From Tenacibaculum sp. SG-28 (lineage in GTDB: Bacteria > Bacteroidota > Bacteroidia > Flavobacteriales > Flavobacteriaceae), in NCBI RefSeq assembly GCF_002954385.1, contig NZ_MQVY01000001.1:995957-1059956 (forward strand): a stretch of 64,000 nt of DNA, written 5' to 3'. The notes beneath the pieces are model-generated. The model saw only the letters and a list, made by a program, of their open reading frames with translations. It made no database searches and had not been told where the DNA came from. The translations under genes and the position numbers were made by a program. Numbering within the stretch: the first letter of the stretch is position 1; the number at the start of each line of letters is the position of its first letter. Positions 8,339 to 17,502 of the stretch are shown here, piece by piece.

Positions 8339-9421
8339 ATGGCAACAATATTAAATAAAAAATCATTAGAGTTTTTAGAAAAGTACCTCAATAATGCAGC
8401 GCCTACGGGCTATGAGTGGGAGGGACAAAAAATATGGATGGACTATCTAAAACCATATGTAGATACTTTTATCACCGATACCTACGGAAGTGCTGTGGGC
8501 GTTATTAACCCCGATGCCAAATACAAAGTAGTTATTGAAGGACATGCCGATGAAATTTCATGGTACGTAAACTACATTTCCGATAACGGCTTAATTTACG
8601 TTATACGAAATGGCGGAAGCGACCACCAAATCGCACCGAGTAAAGTAGTGAACATTCATACCAAAAATGGCATTGTAAAAGGTGTATTTGGATGGCCGGC
8701 GATTCACACCCGTAACCGAGCAAAAGAAGAAGCACCCAAGCCTGATAATATTTTTATCGACTGTGGTTGTAGTACCAAAGAAGAAGTAGAAAAACTCGGC
8801 GTACACGTAGGTTGTGTAATTACCTATCCGGATGAATTTCACATCTTAAACGAAAACAAATTTGTTTGTAGAGCCCTAGACAACCGCATGGGTGGTTTTA
8901 TGATTGCAGAGGTAGCACGATTACTCTCCGAAAACAAGAAAAAACTTCCGTTCGGATTGTACATTACCAATTCTGTACAAGAGGAAATTGGCTTGCGTGG
9001 TGCGGAAATGATCACGGAGACTATACAACCAAATGTAGCAATTGTTACCGACGTAACACACGATACAACCACTCCAATGATCGACAAGAAAAAAGAGGGG
9101 CATTTAGAAATGGGTAAAGGACCTGTAGTAGCCTATGCGCCTGCAGTGCAACAAAAATTACGCGATCTAATCATTGAAGCAGCAGAGAGTAATGCGATTC
9201 CTTTCCAGCGCTCGGCACTTTCAAGAGCAACAGGAACCGACACCGATGCTTTTGCATACAGTAACGGTGGTGTAGCCTCTGCCCTTATTTCCTTGCCTTT
9301 ACGTTATATGCACACTACCGTAGAAATGGTGCATCGAGAGGATGTGGAAAACGTAATTAAAATGATTTACGAAAGTTTATTAAAAATAGAAGACGGCGAA
9401 GATTTCTCGTATTTTAAATAA
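8339..9421 (+). CDS. M42 family metallopeptidase (glutamyl aminopeptidase/endoglucanase M type)
   Basis: The 360-aa cytosolic enzyme matches M42 di-metal aminopeptidases, which remove N-terminal residues from peptides and form large dodecameric shells. Visible metal and catalytic elements are EGHADEISW (first metal His-Asp), CRALDNRMGG (bridging Asp), NSVQEEIGLRGAE (general base and metal Glu pair), IVTDVTHDT (metal Asp), and the late LRYMHTTVEMVHREDVENV with the final metal His. Length is typical. It follows the acyltransferase by 48 nt, and a strong terminator comes after it. Confidence 0.92.
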   Translation: MATILNKKSLEFLEKYLNNAAPTGYEWEGQKIWMDYLKPYVDTFITDTYGSAVGVINPDAKYKVVIEGHADEISWYVNYISDNGLIYVIRNGGSDHQIAPSKVVNIHTKNGIVKGVFGWPAIHTRNRAKEEAPKPDNIFIDCGCSTKEEVEKLGVHVGCVITYPDEFHILNENKFVCRALDNRMGGFMIAEVARLLSENKKKLPFGLYITNSVQEEIGLRGAEMITETIQPNVAIVTDVTHDTTTPMIDKKKEGHLEMGKGPVVAYAPAVQQKLRDLIIEAAESNAIPFQRSALSRATGTDTDAFAYSNGGVASALISLPLRYMHTTVEMVHREDVENVIKMIYESLLKIEDGEDFSYFK

Positions 9422-9429
9422 TACTTAAA

Positions 9430-9499
9430 AACAGCAGTATTGCAAGAATCTCTTTTGAGAGGTGGTATATTTTACCTGCAATACTGTTGTTTTTTTTTT
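9430..9499 (+). terminator. Rho-independent terminator after the M42 peptidase
   Basis: AACAGCAGTATTGCA (9430-9444) pairs with TGCAATACTGTTGTT (9477-9491) over 15 bp, with one G-U pair. The loop holds a smaller hairpin (CTCT...AGAG, about 9449-9460). A run of about twelve T follows to 9499. Confidence 0.8.
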
Positions 9500-9608
9500 A
9501 CAATAACACTTCAAGTAACACATGCAGCTTTACTGCATCTATTACACCGTGCTACATCCCAAAAAGTTGTTACTTTTACGATGACGGCAAAATTTAAAAG
9601 TACACTTT

Positions 9609-10151
9609 ATGGAAGAATGGATCGATATTCTTGATGCACAAGGAAACTATACCGGGAAATCGTGTTTAAAAACGGAAGCACATGCCAAAGGATACTTCCA
9701 TCCTACGGTACATATATGGCTCTACACTAAAAATAAGCACATCCTTTTTCAAAAAAGAGCACTCACCAAATTGGTATTCCCTGGGATGTGGGATATTTCT
9801 GTCGCTGGCCATGTAGCCGCTGGAGAAGTAATACTAGACGCTGCTATGCGAGAAACCAAGGAAGAAATTGGCCTTAGGCTTACCAAAACAAACCTAACTA
9901 AAATTGGCGTTCGGAAACATATGGTAGCACATCCAAATGGCATCCAAGACAACGAATTTCACCACGTATTCATTGCTGAACTTAACGTTCCGGTTACGCA
10001 ACTTAAACGCCAAGAAACCGAGGTAGCTGCGCTGCAATTGTTTCCGCTAGATACGCTTACCAAAACGGCTGCACTAGAAAATGTCTTACTTCCACGTTTT
10101 CACGACTATTATTGCAAGGTATACGATGCAATACTAGAACAGCTCTCTTAA
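9609..10151 (+). CDS. Nudix hydrolase, isopentenyl-diphosphate isomerase-like subfamily
   Basis: The 180-aa protein has the Nudix box GHVAAGEVILDAAMRETKEE followed by IGL, preceded by HPTVHIWLYTKNKHILFQKR. The pattern (LDAQGNYTGK start, Q-KRA, FPGMWDISVAGH) is that of the YfcD/IDI-like Nudix group. The IDI active-site Cys is absent, so a hydrolase is more likely than an isomerase; the substrate is unknown. It begins 110 nt after the terminator. Confidence 0.85.
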   Translation: MEEWIDILDAQGNYTGKSCLKTEAHAKGYFHPTVHIWLYTKNKHILFQKRALTKLVFPGMWDISVAGHVAAGEVILDAAMRETKEEIGLRLTKTNLTKIGVRKHMVAHPNGIQDNEFHHVFIAELNVPVTQLKRQETEVAALQLFPLDTLTKTAALENVLLPRFHDYYCKVYDAILEQLS

Positions 10152-10325
10152 AAAATAATTTCTATCTTCTTTTTATTACTATGTATAATGCACGTACTGT
10201 AAACTGAAACGCTGTTTAGTAGAAAGATAAATATAACCAAACCAACCCTACAGGGTCATATTTAATAATTCGATGCATCTAATAATTATTTTATAATTGA
10301 TCAAGAAATAAAAAAACAACAAAAA

Positions 10326-10934
10326 CTAACTTACAATCGTTCGAAAAGTTAGGTTTATTCGTGGTTGTTGTACTTTTTTGGTAGGTGGTAAGCGGTGCAG
10401 CCAGTGTTGTTGTATGGTGTCTTTCATGAGCAATAACGAACCGTGCTGCAACACTAAGGAAACCACCTCTTTGGTCTCGCGGTGTTTAAACGCAAATTTG
10501 CGTTCGGCCCCAAAACTAAGGGATGCTATTGCGCCATTTGGTTGTAATTCTTTTTCATTGTCGGTATGCCATGACATCCCTTCTGTACCGTTGTGGTATA
10601 AATTAAGTAAACAGGAATTATACGTTGCCTTTGTGGTGGCTTCTACTTCCTTTTTTAATGCTACTAATGTTTCGGTAAACGGCAGGGCTGTTTTGGTTTG
10701 GTTTGCATAGGTATACGACAGTGCACTGCTGGCATACCAGGCTACTTTTCTTTTGGTAACGATGTGTTTCCCGAACATGCGTACTTCGTCGTGTTTCCAT
10801 GCAATGGTATTTTTAAGGGTTTCAAAATACGTGTCGGATGTATCGCGTCCAAATATAGTACCATAGTACAAAGCCGTTCCATCTTTAGGCAAAAGATTGG
10901 AAGGGTTTTCGGAAAATTGGGTGAATAAATCCAT
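10326..10934 (-). CDS. AlkB-family 2-oxoglutarate/Fe(II)-dependent dioxygenase
   Basis: AlkB-type enzymes oxidatively remove alkyl groups from damaged bases in DNA or RNA. With the ATG at 10934 the protein has 202 aa. The Fe(II) ligands are visible as His123-x-Asp125 (MSWHTDNE) and His180 (HWLHRLP), and the 2-oxoglutarate-binding arginines lie in RINLTFR near the C-terminus (Arg192, Arg198). The layout is that of the short ALKBH2/3-like bacterial proteins. A longer frame reaching 10979 is excluded because the promoter lies inside it. The gene is divergent from dnaX. Confidence 0.9.
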   Translation of the reverse strand: MDLFTQFSENPSNLLPKDGTALYYGTIFGRDTSDTYFETLKNTIAWKHDEVRMFGKHIVTKRKVAWYASSALSYTYANQTKTALPFTETLVALKKEVEATTKATYNSCLLNLYHNGTEGMSWHTDNEKELQPNGAIASLSFGAERKFAFKHRETKEVVSLVLQHGSLLLMKDTIQQHWLHRLPPTKKVQQPRINLTFRTIVS

Positions 10935-10949
10935 TGGTGATACTTTAAA

Positions 10950-10979
10950 CAAAGATAGGTATTTGACATGCAAATGCAA
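10950..10979 (-). promoter_or_regulatory. Promoter of the AlkB-like gene; decides its start
   Basis: On the minus strand TTG (10977-10979), a 19-nt spacer and TATCTTTG (10950-10957) fit the consensus exactly. Transcription would start near 10945, so translation must begin at ATG 10934. Confidence 0.7.
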
Positions 10980-11067
10980 TATATCTCGTCTACGCTCGAT
11001 GTAACCAATTGTACTCGATAGGAGATTTGTGATTGTTTACAACTTTCGAGTATCTGTTTTGTATTTG

Positions 11068-11099
11068 TTTGTTTGTTGTGTTGGGGTTTTCTATTTTTG
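11068..11099 (+). promoter_or_regulatory. Promoter of dnaX
   Basis: TTTG (11068-11071), a 20-nt spacer and TATTTTTG (11092-11099). The dnaX ATG is 22 nt after the box. Confidence 0.6.
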
Positions 11100-11120
11100 T
11101 TTTGTTAAACGATTGTAATA

Positions 11121-12830
11121 ATGGAGCATTTTATAGTATCAGCGCGTAAGTATCGTCCTCAGAATTTCGAGGATGTGGTAGGGCAACAAGCCATTACCAA
11201 TACTTTAGAAAACGCCATTAAAAACAATCACCTTGCTCAGGCATTATTATTTACCGGACCGCGTGGTGTTGGAAAAACTTCTTGTGCCAGAATTTTAGCC
11301 AAGCGCATTAACCAAGAAGACAGTACCAACCACGATGATGACTTTGCGTTTAATATTTTTGAATTGGATGCGGCCTCAAATAATTCGGTAGACGACATTC
11401 GTAATCTAACCGATCAGGTTCGGATACCACCACAAACTGGAAAATTTAAGGTCTATATTATTGACGAGGTGCACATGCTTTCGCAGGCTGCCTTTAACGC
11501 GTTTTTAAAAACCTTAGAAGAGCCACCAGCGCATGCTATTTTTATTTTAGCTACCACCGAAAAACATAAAATCATACCAACAATTTTATCGCGTTGTCAA
11601 ATTTTCGACTTCAAACGCATCGGGGTGAAAGATGCAAAAGAATACTTAAAAATAATATGTGCTAAAGAAAATATCACTGCAGAAGACGATGCTTTGCATA
11701 TAATTGCGCAAAAAGCGGATGGTGCTATGCGGGATGCGCTTTCTATTTTTGACCGAGTAGTGAGTTTTTCCGGTACTACGCTAACCCGAGAAGCGGTAAC
11801 GCAAAACTTAAATGTTTTGGATTATGACGTGTATTTTAACATGACAACGCTTTTACTTGAAAATAAAATTCCGGAAGTACTAATGGCTTTTAACGAGGTG
11901 CTTTCGAAAGGATTCGAAGGACACCATTTTATTAGTGGTTTGGCCAGTCATTTTAGAGATTTACTAGTAGCCAAAGATAGTGCTACTATTGCACTATTGG
12001 AAGTTGGCGACGCAACTAAGAAGAAATACTTGGCACAAGCAATAAAAGCCCCTGTAACGTTTTTATTGGATGCCATTGCCAAGGCTAACGAATGTGATCT
12101 AAATTATCGAGCCAGTAAAAACCAACGTTTATTGGTAGAACTTACCTTAATGCAAATTGCCTCTATCACTTTTGATGGAGCAAAAAAAAAATCCGGTAAC
12201 TACATAATTCCTGCCACATTTTTCACGGCATTATCGCCGAAAAGCACAACTCCAAAGACTTCTAAAGAACGTGTAAAAGAAGCACTATCGAAAGAAAGTA
12301 ATGTACCAAAGGTAAGCGAAAAGACTCCGGAGAAACTAAAACCGTCAGCAGCTCCTGTTCTTAAAAATGTACCCCGAAGAGCCTCGGCACTTTCCCTAAA
12401 AAGCATTCATAAGAAAAAAGAGTTTAAAGGCACGAACGAGGAAGAAAACTACGACAACCACCCGAGAACACCATTTACAGAAGAGGTGCTAAAAGAGACG
12501 TGGAAAAAGTATTATTTCACCCTACAAGAGCTAGGAGAGCGAAGTATGGCTGCTATTATTGCCTCCGATACGCCACAATTACAAGAATCGTATACGGTAG
12601 CATTTACCCTACCCAACGATTTAATGAAAGCGCAATTGGAAAAAGGAAAACCAAAATTACTGCGTTTTCTTCGTGAAAAACTAAATAATTACGGCATTAG
12701 TATCGTGATACACGTAAATGAAACTGTAGAAAAGAAATTCGCTTACACACCACAAGAGAAATACGAAAAACTTAAAGAGAAAAACCCGCTTATCGAAACA
12801 CTAAAGAAGACCTTTGGGTTAGATGTATAG
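11121..12830 (+). CDS. dnaX: DNA polymerase III subunit gamma/tau (clamp loader ATPase)
   Basis: DnaX is the ATPase of the clamp loader that puts the beta sliding clamp on DNA. The 569-aa protein shows the classic N-terminus (SARKYRPQNFEDVVGQ), Walker A GPRGVGKT (46-53), Walker B IIDEVHML (DEVH at 115-118), the sensor-1/arginine-finger region TILSRCQIFDF, and a low-complexity Lys-rich linker (about 375-450) before a tau-like C-terminus. The zinc-binding Cys quartet normally found between Walker A and ELDAASNN is missing: that stretch reads KRINQEDSTNHDDDFAFNIF. No frameshift signal for a short gamma form was identified. Confidence 0.95.
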   Translation: MEHFIVSARKYRPQNFEDVVGQQAITNTLENAIKNNHLAQALLFTGPRGVGKTSCARILAKRINQEDSTNHDDDFAFNIFELDAASNNSVDDIRNLTDQVRIPPQTGKFKVYIIDEVHMLSQAAFNAFLKTLEEPPAHAIFILATTEKHKIIPTILSRCQIFDFKRIGVKDAKEYLKIICAKENITAEDDALHIIAQKADGAMRDALSIFDRVVSFSGTTLTREAVTQNLNVLDYDVYFNMTTLLLENKIPEVLMAFNEVLSKGFEGHHFISGLASHFRDLLVAKDSATIALLEVGDATKKKYLAQAIKAPVTFLLDAIAKANECDLNYRASKNQRLLVELTLMQIASITFDGAKKKSGNYIIPATFFTALSPKSTTPKTSKERVKEALSKESNVPKVSEKTPEKLKPSAAPVLKNVPRRASALSLKSIHKKKEFKGTNEEENYDNHPRTPFTEEVLKETWKKYYFTLQELGERSMAAIIASDTPQLQESYTVAFTLPNDLMKAQLEKGKPKLLRFLREKLNNYGISIVIHVNETVEKKFAYTPQEKYEKLKEKNPLIETLKKTFGLDV

Positions 12831-12973
12831 GTTCGTAGTAGCTTCTTAGAAACGCATTTTACTTGGTTATCACAGAAGTACAAATAGTCCAAATTTCGTG
12901 CAATTTAATACCACAATGAAATGATCGGCTTAAAGATGTCTTCTGGCAGCGACACTTTGCAAAACCTAAAAAA

Positions 12974-14800
12974 TTAACTAGAAAAATCTACTTTTTTACC
13001 TAAATAAATAATAGAAGTATCTTTTCCATTTAAATTTACCGTATCTATTTCTGGCAGTACTGCAAAAGTATTGGCTCTTTTCACAAATAAAGGAATCGAT
13101 TTAATTTCTTGGTCTATTTTTTCTAATTTGCTGGTAAAATCTTCTTGGGAATTTATCTTGACCTCATTTATGTATGGATAATCTCTTGCACTCTCGTTCA
13201 AATTGATATAATCGTCTTTTGGCGTAAACAACATATCGTCATTTTCACTATTAGAGGCTTTTATTTCTTTTAAGGTCGCAAGGCGATAACTTCCTTTCTC
13301 ACCATAAATCTCCGAAAACTGATTTACCGCATACTTGTTTACCTCATCACTTCCTGTCATGGCAATGAGATAGCCAACATCGTTTAATTCGGTATCGTCA
13401 TCGATAGTATTGTTATAAATATCGATATCAAAAGCTTCAATTCCTAAGTTCCTTGCTTGTTCAATATAACTTTTGTTCTGATCTAATAACACTACCCTTC
13501 TTCCATTATCGGTTAAGTATTTCCCAATAACTCTTGCTGCATCGGATGCTCCTATAATAACGATTGCTTCAGAACTCTTTAAAAATACACCTACGACTTT
13601 TGCAACCATACGGGCAGTAGTGGCATTTAATAGTACGGTACCTAGTACAATCATAAACACCAATGGGGTAATGTATTCTGCTCCTGCAACTCCTTGCTTC
13701 ATTAATTTTGTTCCGAAAAGAGAAGCAATACCTGCTGCTACAATACCTCTTGGCCCTACCCAACTAATAAATAATTTTTCATTTAATTGTAAAGACGATT
13801 TATAAGTACTTAAAAAGACCGCCAATGGACGTATGAGTAATATAACTATGGCAAAAAGTGCAACTGCCTTCCAATTGTATATTAATAATAATTCATCCAT
13901 ATTCATATTGGCAGCTAATAGAATAAAAAGAATCGAAATTAATAATACAGACAAGGACTCTTTAAAATACAATAATTCGTCGATATTTTTCAGCTTACTA
14001 TTTGCCATTACCATACCCATTACAACCACGGAAAGTAAACCAGATTCGTGCGCAAATAAATCGGATAGTACAAATACAAAGAGCACAAAAGATAAGGATA
14101 CCACATTGAGTAAATAATGCGGTACTAATTTTTTATTAACGATGAGAATTAAAGCATGGGCAAAAGTAAATCCGAAGGTTAAACCAAAGAGTAAAATCTT
14201 TGCAAATTCTACTAATGCGGTTTTGGTAAAACCACTTCCACCGCCTACAGAAATAAATTCGAAGACCAAAACTGCTACTAGTGCACCAATAGGGTCGATA
14301 AGAATTCCCTCCCATTTTAGAACCGCAGCAACGTCTTTCTTTAAGGGTATATTACGGAGTATTGGTGAAATGACAGTTGGCCCTGTAACGATGATTAAAG
14401 CTGCGAATAATAAAGACAATTCCCAACCTAAACCGAGCAGATAGTGCGCTGCTACTCCGGAAGCAATGAAGGTTACTAAAGAACCTAGAGTGATTAATTT
14501 TGTGATTACCGGACCTACGTTAGCGATCTCGCTTCTTTTAAGGGTAAGTCCTCCTTCAAAAAGTATGATACTAATGGCTAGAGAAACAAAATAAAACAAC
14601 CCATTACCAGGAAAAAGTCCTTTTTCTCCATTCCATATAGGCTCAATCCACTTGCTTCCATCTTCACTAAAAAATTCAGCTGCTATAGGTCCTACCATTA
14701 AGCCAATTAAGATTAATGGCAAGATTGCCGGTATTTTAAATTTCCATGCGAACCACTGCGCTAAAATCCCAAGAATAATAATGCCTGCTAATTCAATCAT
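12974..14800 (-). CDS. CPA1-type cation:proton antiporter with C-terminal nucleotide-binding domain
   Basis: The 608-aa protein has about twelve membrane segments over its first ~400 residues, with the antiporter core signatures IVTGPTVISPIL, EGILIDPIGALVAV and SWVGPRGIVAAGIAS. It is followed by a Rossmann-like TrkA-N/RCK domain (AIVIIGASDAARVIGKYL, then VVLLDQNKSY) and a short C-terminal domain. It should exchange Na+ or K+ for H+ at the inner membrane, with the RCK-like part sensing nucleotides. The ion is not determined by the sequence. It converges with dnaX across a 143-nt gap and has no co-directional neighbour close by. Confidence 0.9.
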   Translation of the reverse strand: MIELAGIIILGILAQWFAWKFKIPAILPLILIGLMVGPIAAEFFSEDGSKWIEPIWNGEKGLFPGNGLFYFVSLAISIILFEGGLTLKRSEIANVGPVITKLITLGSLVTFIASGVAAHYLLGLGWELSLLFAALIIVTGPTVISPILRNIPLKKDVAAVLKWEGILIDPIGALVAVLVFEFISVGGGSGFTKTALVEFAKILLFGLTFGFTFAHALILIVNKKLVPHYLLNVVSLSFVLFVFVLSDLFAHESGLLSVVVMGMVMANSKLKNIDELLYFKESLSVLLISILFILLAANMNMDELLLIYNWKAVALFAIVILLIRPLAVFLSTYKSSLQLNEKLFISWVGPRGIVAAGIASLFGTKLMKQGVAGAEYITPLVFMIVLGTVLLNATTARMVAKVVGVFLKSSEAIVIIGASDAARVIGKYLTDNGRRVVLLDQNKSYIEQARNLGIEAFDIDIYNNTIDDDTELNDVGYLIAMTGSDEVNKYAVNQFSEIYGEKGSYRLATLKEIKASNSENDDMLFTPKDDYINLNESARDYPYINEVKINSQEDFTSKLEKIDQEIKSIPLFVKRANTFAVLPEIDTVNLNGKDTSIIYLGKKVDFSS

Positions 14801-14906
14801 AAGTCCCTTTTATTTCCTTTAATTTTTTACAATTCGGATATTTTTTCTTTTCAAATGCTAAATTTAACTAATTTGATCAACAAAATAATACTTGAATTAC
14901 ATTTTC

Positions 14907-14924
14907 TATAAATTAAAATTTATA
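14907..14924. repeat. AT-rich 18-bp palindrome upstream of the antiporter gene
   Basis: TATAAATT-AA-AATTTATA is a perfect inverted repeat about 107 nt upstream of the antiporter start. It may be a regulator site or chance AT-rich symmetry. Confidence 0.35.
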
Positions 14925-15071
14925 GTTACTATTTGCTTTTGTTTGGTTACTAATTGACGAGAACTAAGCATTGAAAAACGTCAGAAAAACAACCATAAAA
15001 CATATTGAAAAATTACCATTATATTATTGAAGACAAACTGGTATTCTAAGAATTTTAGCCAAACCACTATA

Positions 15072-17426
15072 CTATTGCAAGGTAATCCAACAGGTTTTTG
15101 TGTTTCCAAAAGTATCCAAAACTGTTATTTTGTATTCCCCTGGAGCTTCTTGAAACGATTTTTCGTGAAATTGAGAAGTAATCCCTCTGTACTCGTTATT
15201 TACATACCAATACACTTCTGCCTCTTTGTAAGCATGGGCAACTTTAAGGATTATAGCATTGCTGTTTCCTTGAATCCCTTTGGTAACCGATAATGTAGAT
15301 CTGTAGGAAGTAGGATACACAAAATCCATGGTTTTATTTTCTAAACTTACACAATCTTCTCTAAAGGCAGGTAAAGGAGTATAAGCCGCATTTCGTTGTT
15401 GGTAGTAATAGCCAATTACTGGCGGAAGTACAAACCAAGGCTTGGTTTTGATTTCTGAACTAACAGTACAGTTCGAATGCACGCGATACTGTTCGTTACT
15501 GTCTAAGGATACCAATTGATGATACGGGCACGAACTCGCTCGTTCTCCGTTGTTTGGAACTTTTACAGAAATAGCCTCACAAATGGGTAAAGCTAGATAA
15601 CCACTTTCTTTACATACTTGTACCTCTAATAAATCTTCGTGTGGTGGAACAAACCACTGGCTTTTCGGCAATACATCAAAAACGTCAAATAATAGCGGCC
15701 CTGCGCTCCCCACTCCTGTTAACTCTGGTCTACCCTCTCCATCGGAATTCCCTATCCATACACCTACCACATATTTTGGAGTAACTCCTATCGCCCAAGC
15801 ATCTTTGTTGCCGAAACTAGTTCCTGTTTTCCAGGCTATTTTTTGGGACGAATCATAGTATTTCCAAGCTTGCTCTAGCACTGGTCTATTCACTTCAGTA
15901 AGTGTTTGTAAAGTGAGGTATACAGCACCTGCATTTAAAAGTGGAGCATTTGGTACTATTGGTCCAAAATTGGGGAGTTCTGCATCTAAAAAAGAAGGAG
16001 TAACAAACTCGTTTGTATAGTACCTATGTTGTAACTCTTCAAAATGGTTTATCGTACCCGCATATCCGGCATAGGTTTTGCACAAATCCCATAAACTTGC
16101 TTCCGCACCCCCTAAAACAAGAGATAAACCATAATGAGAAGCAGGCTTATTGAGGTGCTCTATTTGATACCCAGTTAAGTTAGCTCTAAATTTTTCTAAT
16201 CCATACGATTGTAGCATTCGAACCGCAGGAATATTTAAAGACCTCGTAAGCGCTTCATTTGCAGGTACAGCTCCGTCGTAGGTTAGCGCAAAGTTTTTAG
16301 GACTATACCCTGCAATTTGCGTTGGAATGTCTGGTATTAATTGGGATGGTAGTATGGCTCCAGATTGCAGCATGTGTGCAAATAGAAAGGGTTTTAACGT
16401 ACTTCCTGTACTTCTTGCGGCAATGATATTATTCACATCTTTTTGATGCGTTTTTGTGGTAGGAGAATTTCCAACATAACTAATAACTTTTCTAGTTGCT
16501 ACGTCGAGCACTAGAACGGCCATGTTATGCACCTCATTTTGTTGTTGCATATTGTGGTGCCGAGCTACTAATTCATTAATTTGTTTTTGGTAGTCTTGCA
16601 CGATACTACTTCTAATGCGTTTTCCGCGATACTGCTGTGCTACCTCTTGAACAAAATGATTGGCAATAGTGGGTAAAGGATAGGGTTTTTGAGGAAGTTC
16701 TTCCTCTAGAGCGAGTGCATAGCTTGTCGTATCTATAATGCCTTGTTTCCATAGTTTACGTAATAAACCATCTCGCTTACTTAGTAATTTATCTTTATTT
16801 TTCCCAGGATATATTAAAGAGGGCGCATTCGGTAAAACGGCTAAAGTTGCCGATTCTGCCCAAGACAATTGCGATGGCGCTAAGCCAAAATAGCGCCAAG
16901 CGGCCATTTCTAAACCTACTACATTTCCTCCAAAAGGAGCATGCGAAGCATATAACTTTAGTATCTCTTCTTTTGAGAAGGCAAGCTCTAATCGCGTTGC
17001 AAGCCATAATTCTTTACATTTTTCCAGATAGGTTCGTTTTTGATTTTTTCGAGATAATCGGATGACCTGTTGGGTAATCGTGCTACCACCCCTAACAATT
17101 CGTTTTGCCTTGCTATTTTCTCTTATGGCCTTTACCATAGATACCGGATTAAAACCTGGGTGTTTATAAAAATAAGCGTCTTCGAACTGCAGTATACATT
17201 GCTTAAATTTTTCTGGAACCGTATCTAATTCTGGAAATCGCCATTGCCCATCTTCTGCGATGGTAGCTCCTAGAAGTTCCCCGTTAGAGGCCTTAATTAC
17301 GGTGGCAGTAGGATCATTGAAAAGTGATTTGGGCAAACTGTAATAATAGCAAATACTAATAAGAAAAGTTCCTATTAGCAGCCATTGGTATTGCTTTAAT
17401 ACTTGTATATCTCTCTTAATTGGCAT
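15072..17426 (-). CDS. pbpC: Penicillin-binding protein 1C
   Basis: This is a bifunctional peptidoglycan synthase of 784 aa anchored by one N-terminal membrane segment (about 13-30). The glycosyltransferase family 51 domain follows, with its catalytic Glu in FEDAYFYKHPGF (Glu82) and the RGGSTITQQVIRL motif. The transpeptidase-like domain carries STLK (Ser342-Lys345), SLN in TRSLNIPAV, and KTGTS (Lys533). The C-terminus is the BiPBP_C beta domain that distinguishes PbpC from other class A PBPs. In many Gram-negatives pbpC sits beside an alpha-2-macroglobulin gene; here that partner is at 38.5 kb. It lies 76 nt downstream of the ABC exporter operon. Confidence 0.93.
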   Translation of the reverse strand: MPIKRDIQVLKQYQWLLIGTFLISICYYYSLPKSLFNDPTATVIKASNGELLGATIAEDGQWRFPELDTVPEKFKQCILQFEDAYFYKHPGFNPVSMVKAIRENSKAKRIVRGGSTITQQVIRLSRKNQKRTYLEKCKELWLATRLELAFSKEEILKLYASHAPFGGNVVGLEMAAWRYFGLAPSQLSWAESATLAVLPNAPSLIYPGKNKDKLLSKRDGLLRKLWKQGIIDTTSYALALEEELPQKPYPLPTIANHFVQEVAQQYRGKRIRSSIVQDYQKQINELVARHHNMQQQNEVHNMAVLVLDVATRKVISYVGNSPTTKTHQKDVNNIIAARSTGSTLKPFLFAHMLQSGAILPSQLIPDIPTQIAGYSPKNFALTYDGAVPANEALTRSLNIPAVRMLQSYGLEKFRANLTGYQIEHLNKPASHYGLSLVLGGAEASLWDLCKTYAGYAGTINHFEELQHRYYTNEFVTPSFLDAELPNFGPIVPNAPLLNAGAVYLTLQTLTEVNRPVLEQAWKYYDSSQKIAWKTGTSFGNKDAWAIGVTPKYVVGVWIGNSDGEGRPELTGVGSAGPLLFDVFDVLPKSQWFVPPHEDLLEVQVCKESGYLALPICEAISVKVPNNGERASSCPYHQLVSLDSNEQYRVHSNCTVSSEIKTKPWFVLPPVIGYYYQQRNAAYTPLPAFREDCVSLENKTMDFVYPTSYRSTLSVTKGIQGNSNAIILKVAHAYKEAEVYWYVNNEYRGITSQFHEKSFQEAPGEYKITVLDTFGNTKTCWITLQ

Positions 17427-17502
17427 CGTGTTGCATAAAAATAACTATTAAATTTTACTGCTGCTTCTATTTATTGAAGTTACCTGAGTAAAACAACCCC
17501 AA

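Noticed and set aside
9440..9634. Short open frame after the M42 peptidase
   Set aside because: It lies across the terminator hairpin and T run and has no convincing start region.
12831..12973. Possible gene remnant (reading MIGLKMSSGSDTLQNLKN)
   Set aside because: Too short, preceded by a stop and without a recognisable family; likely chance.
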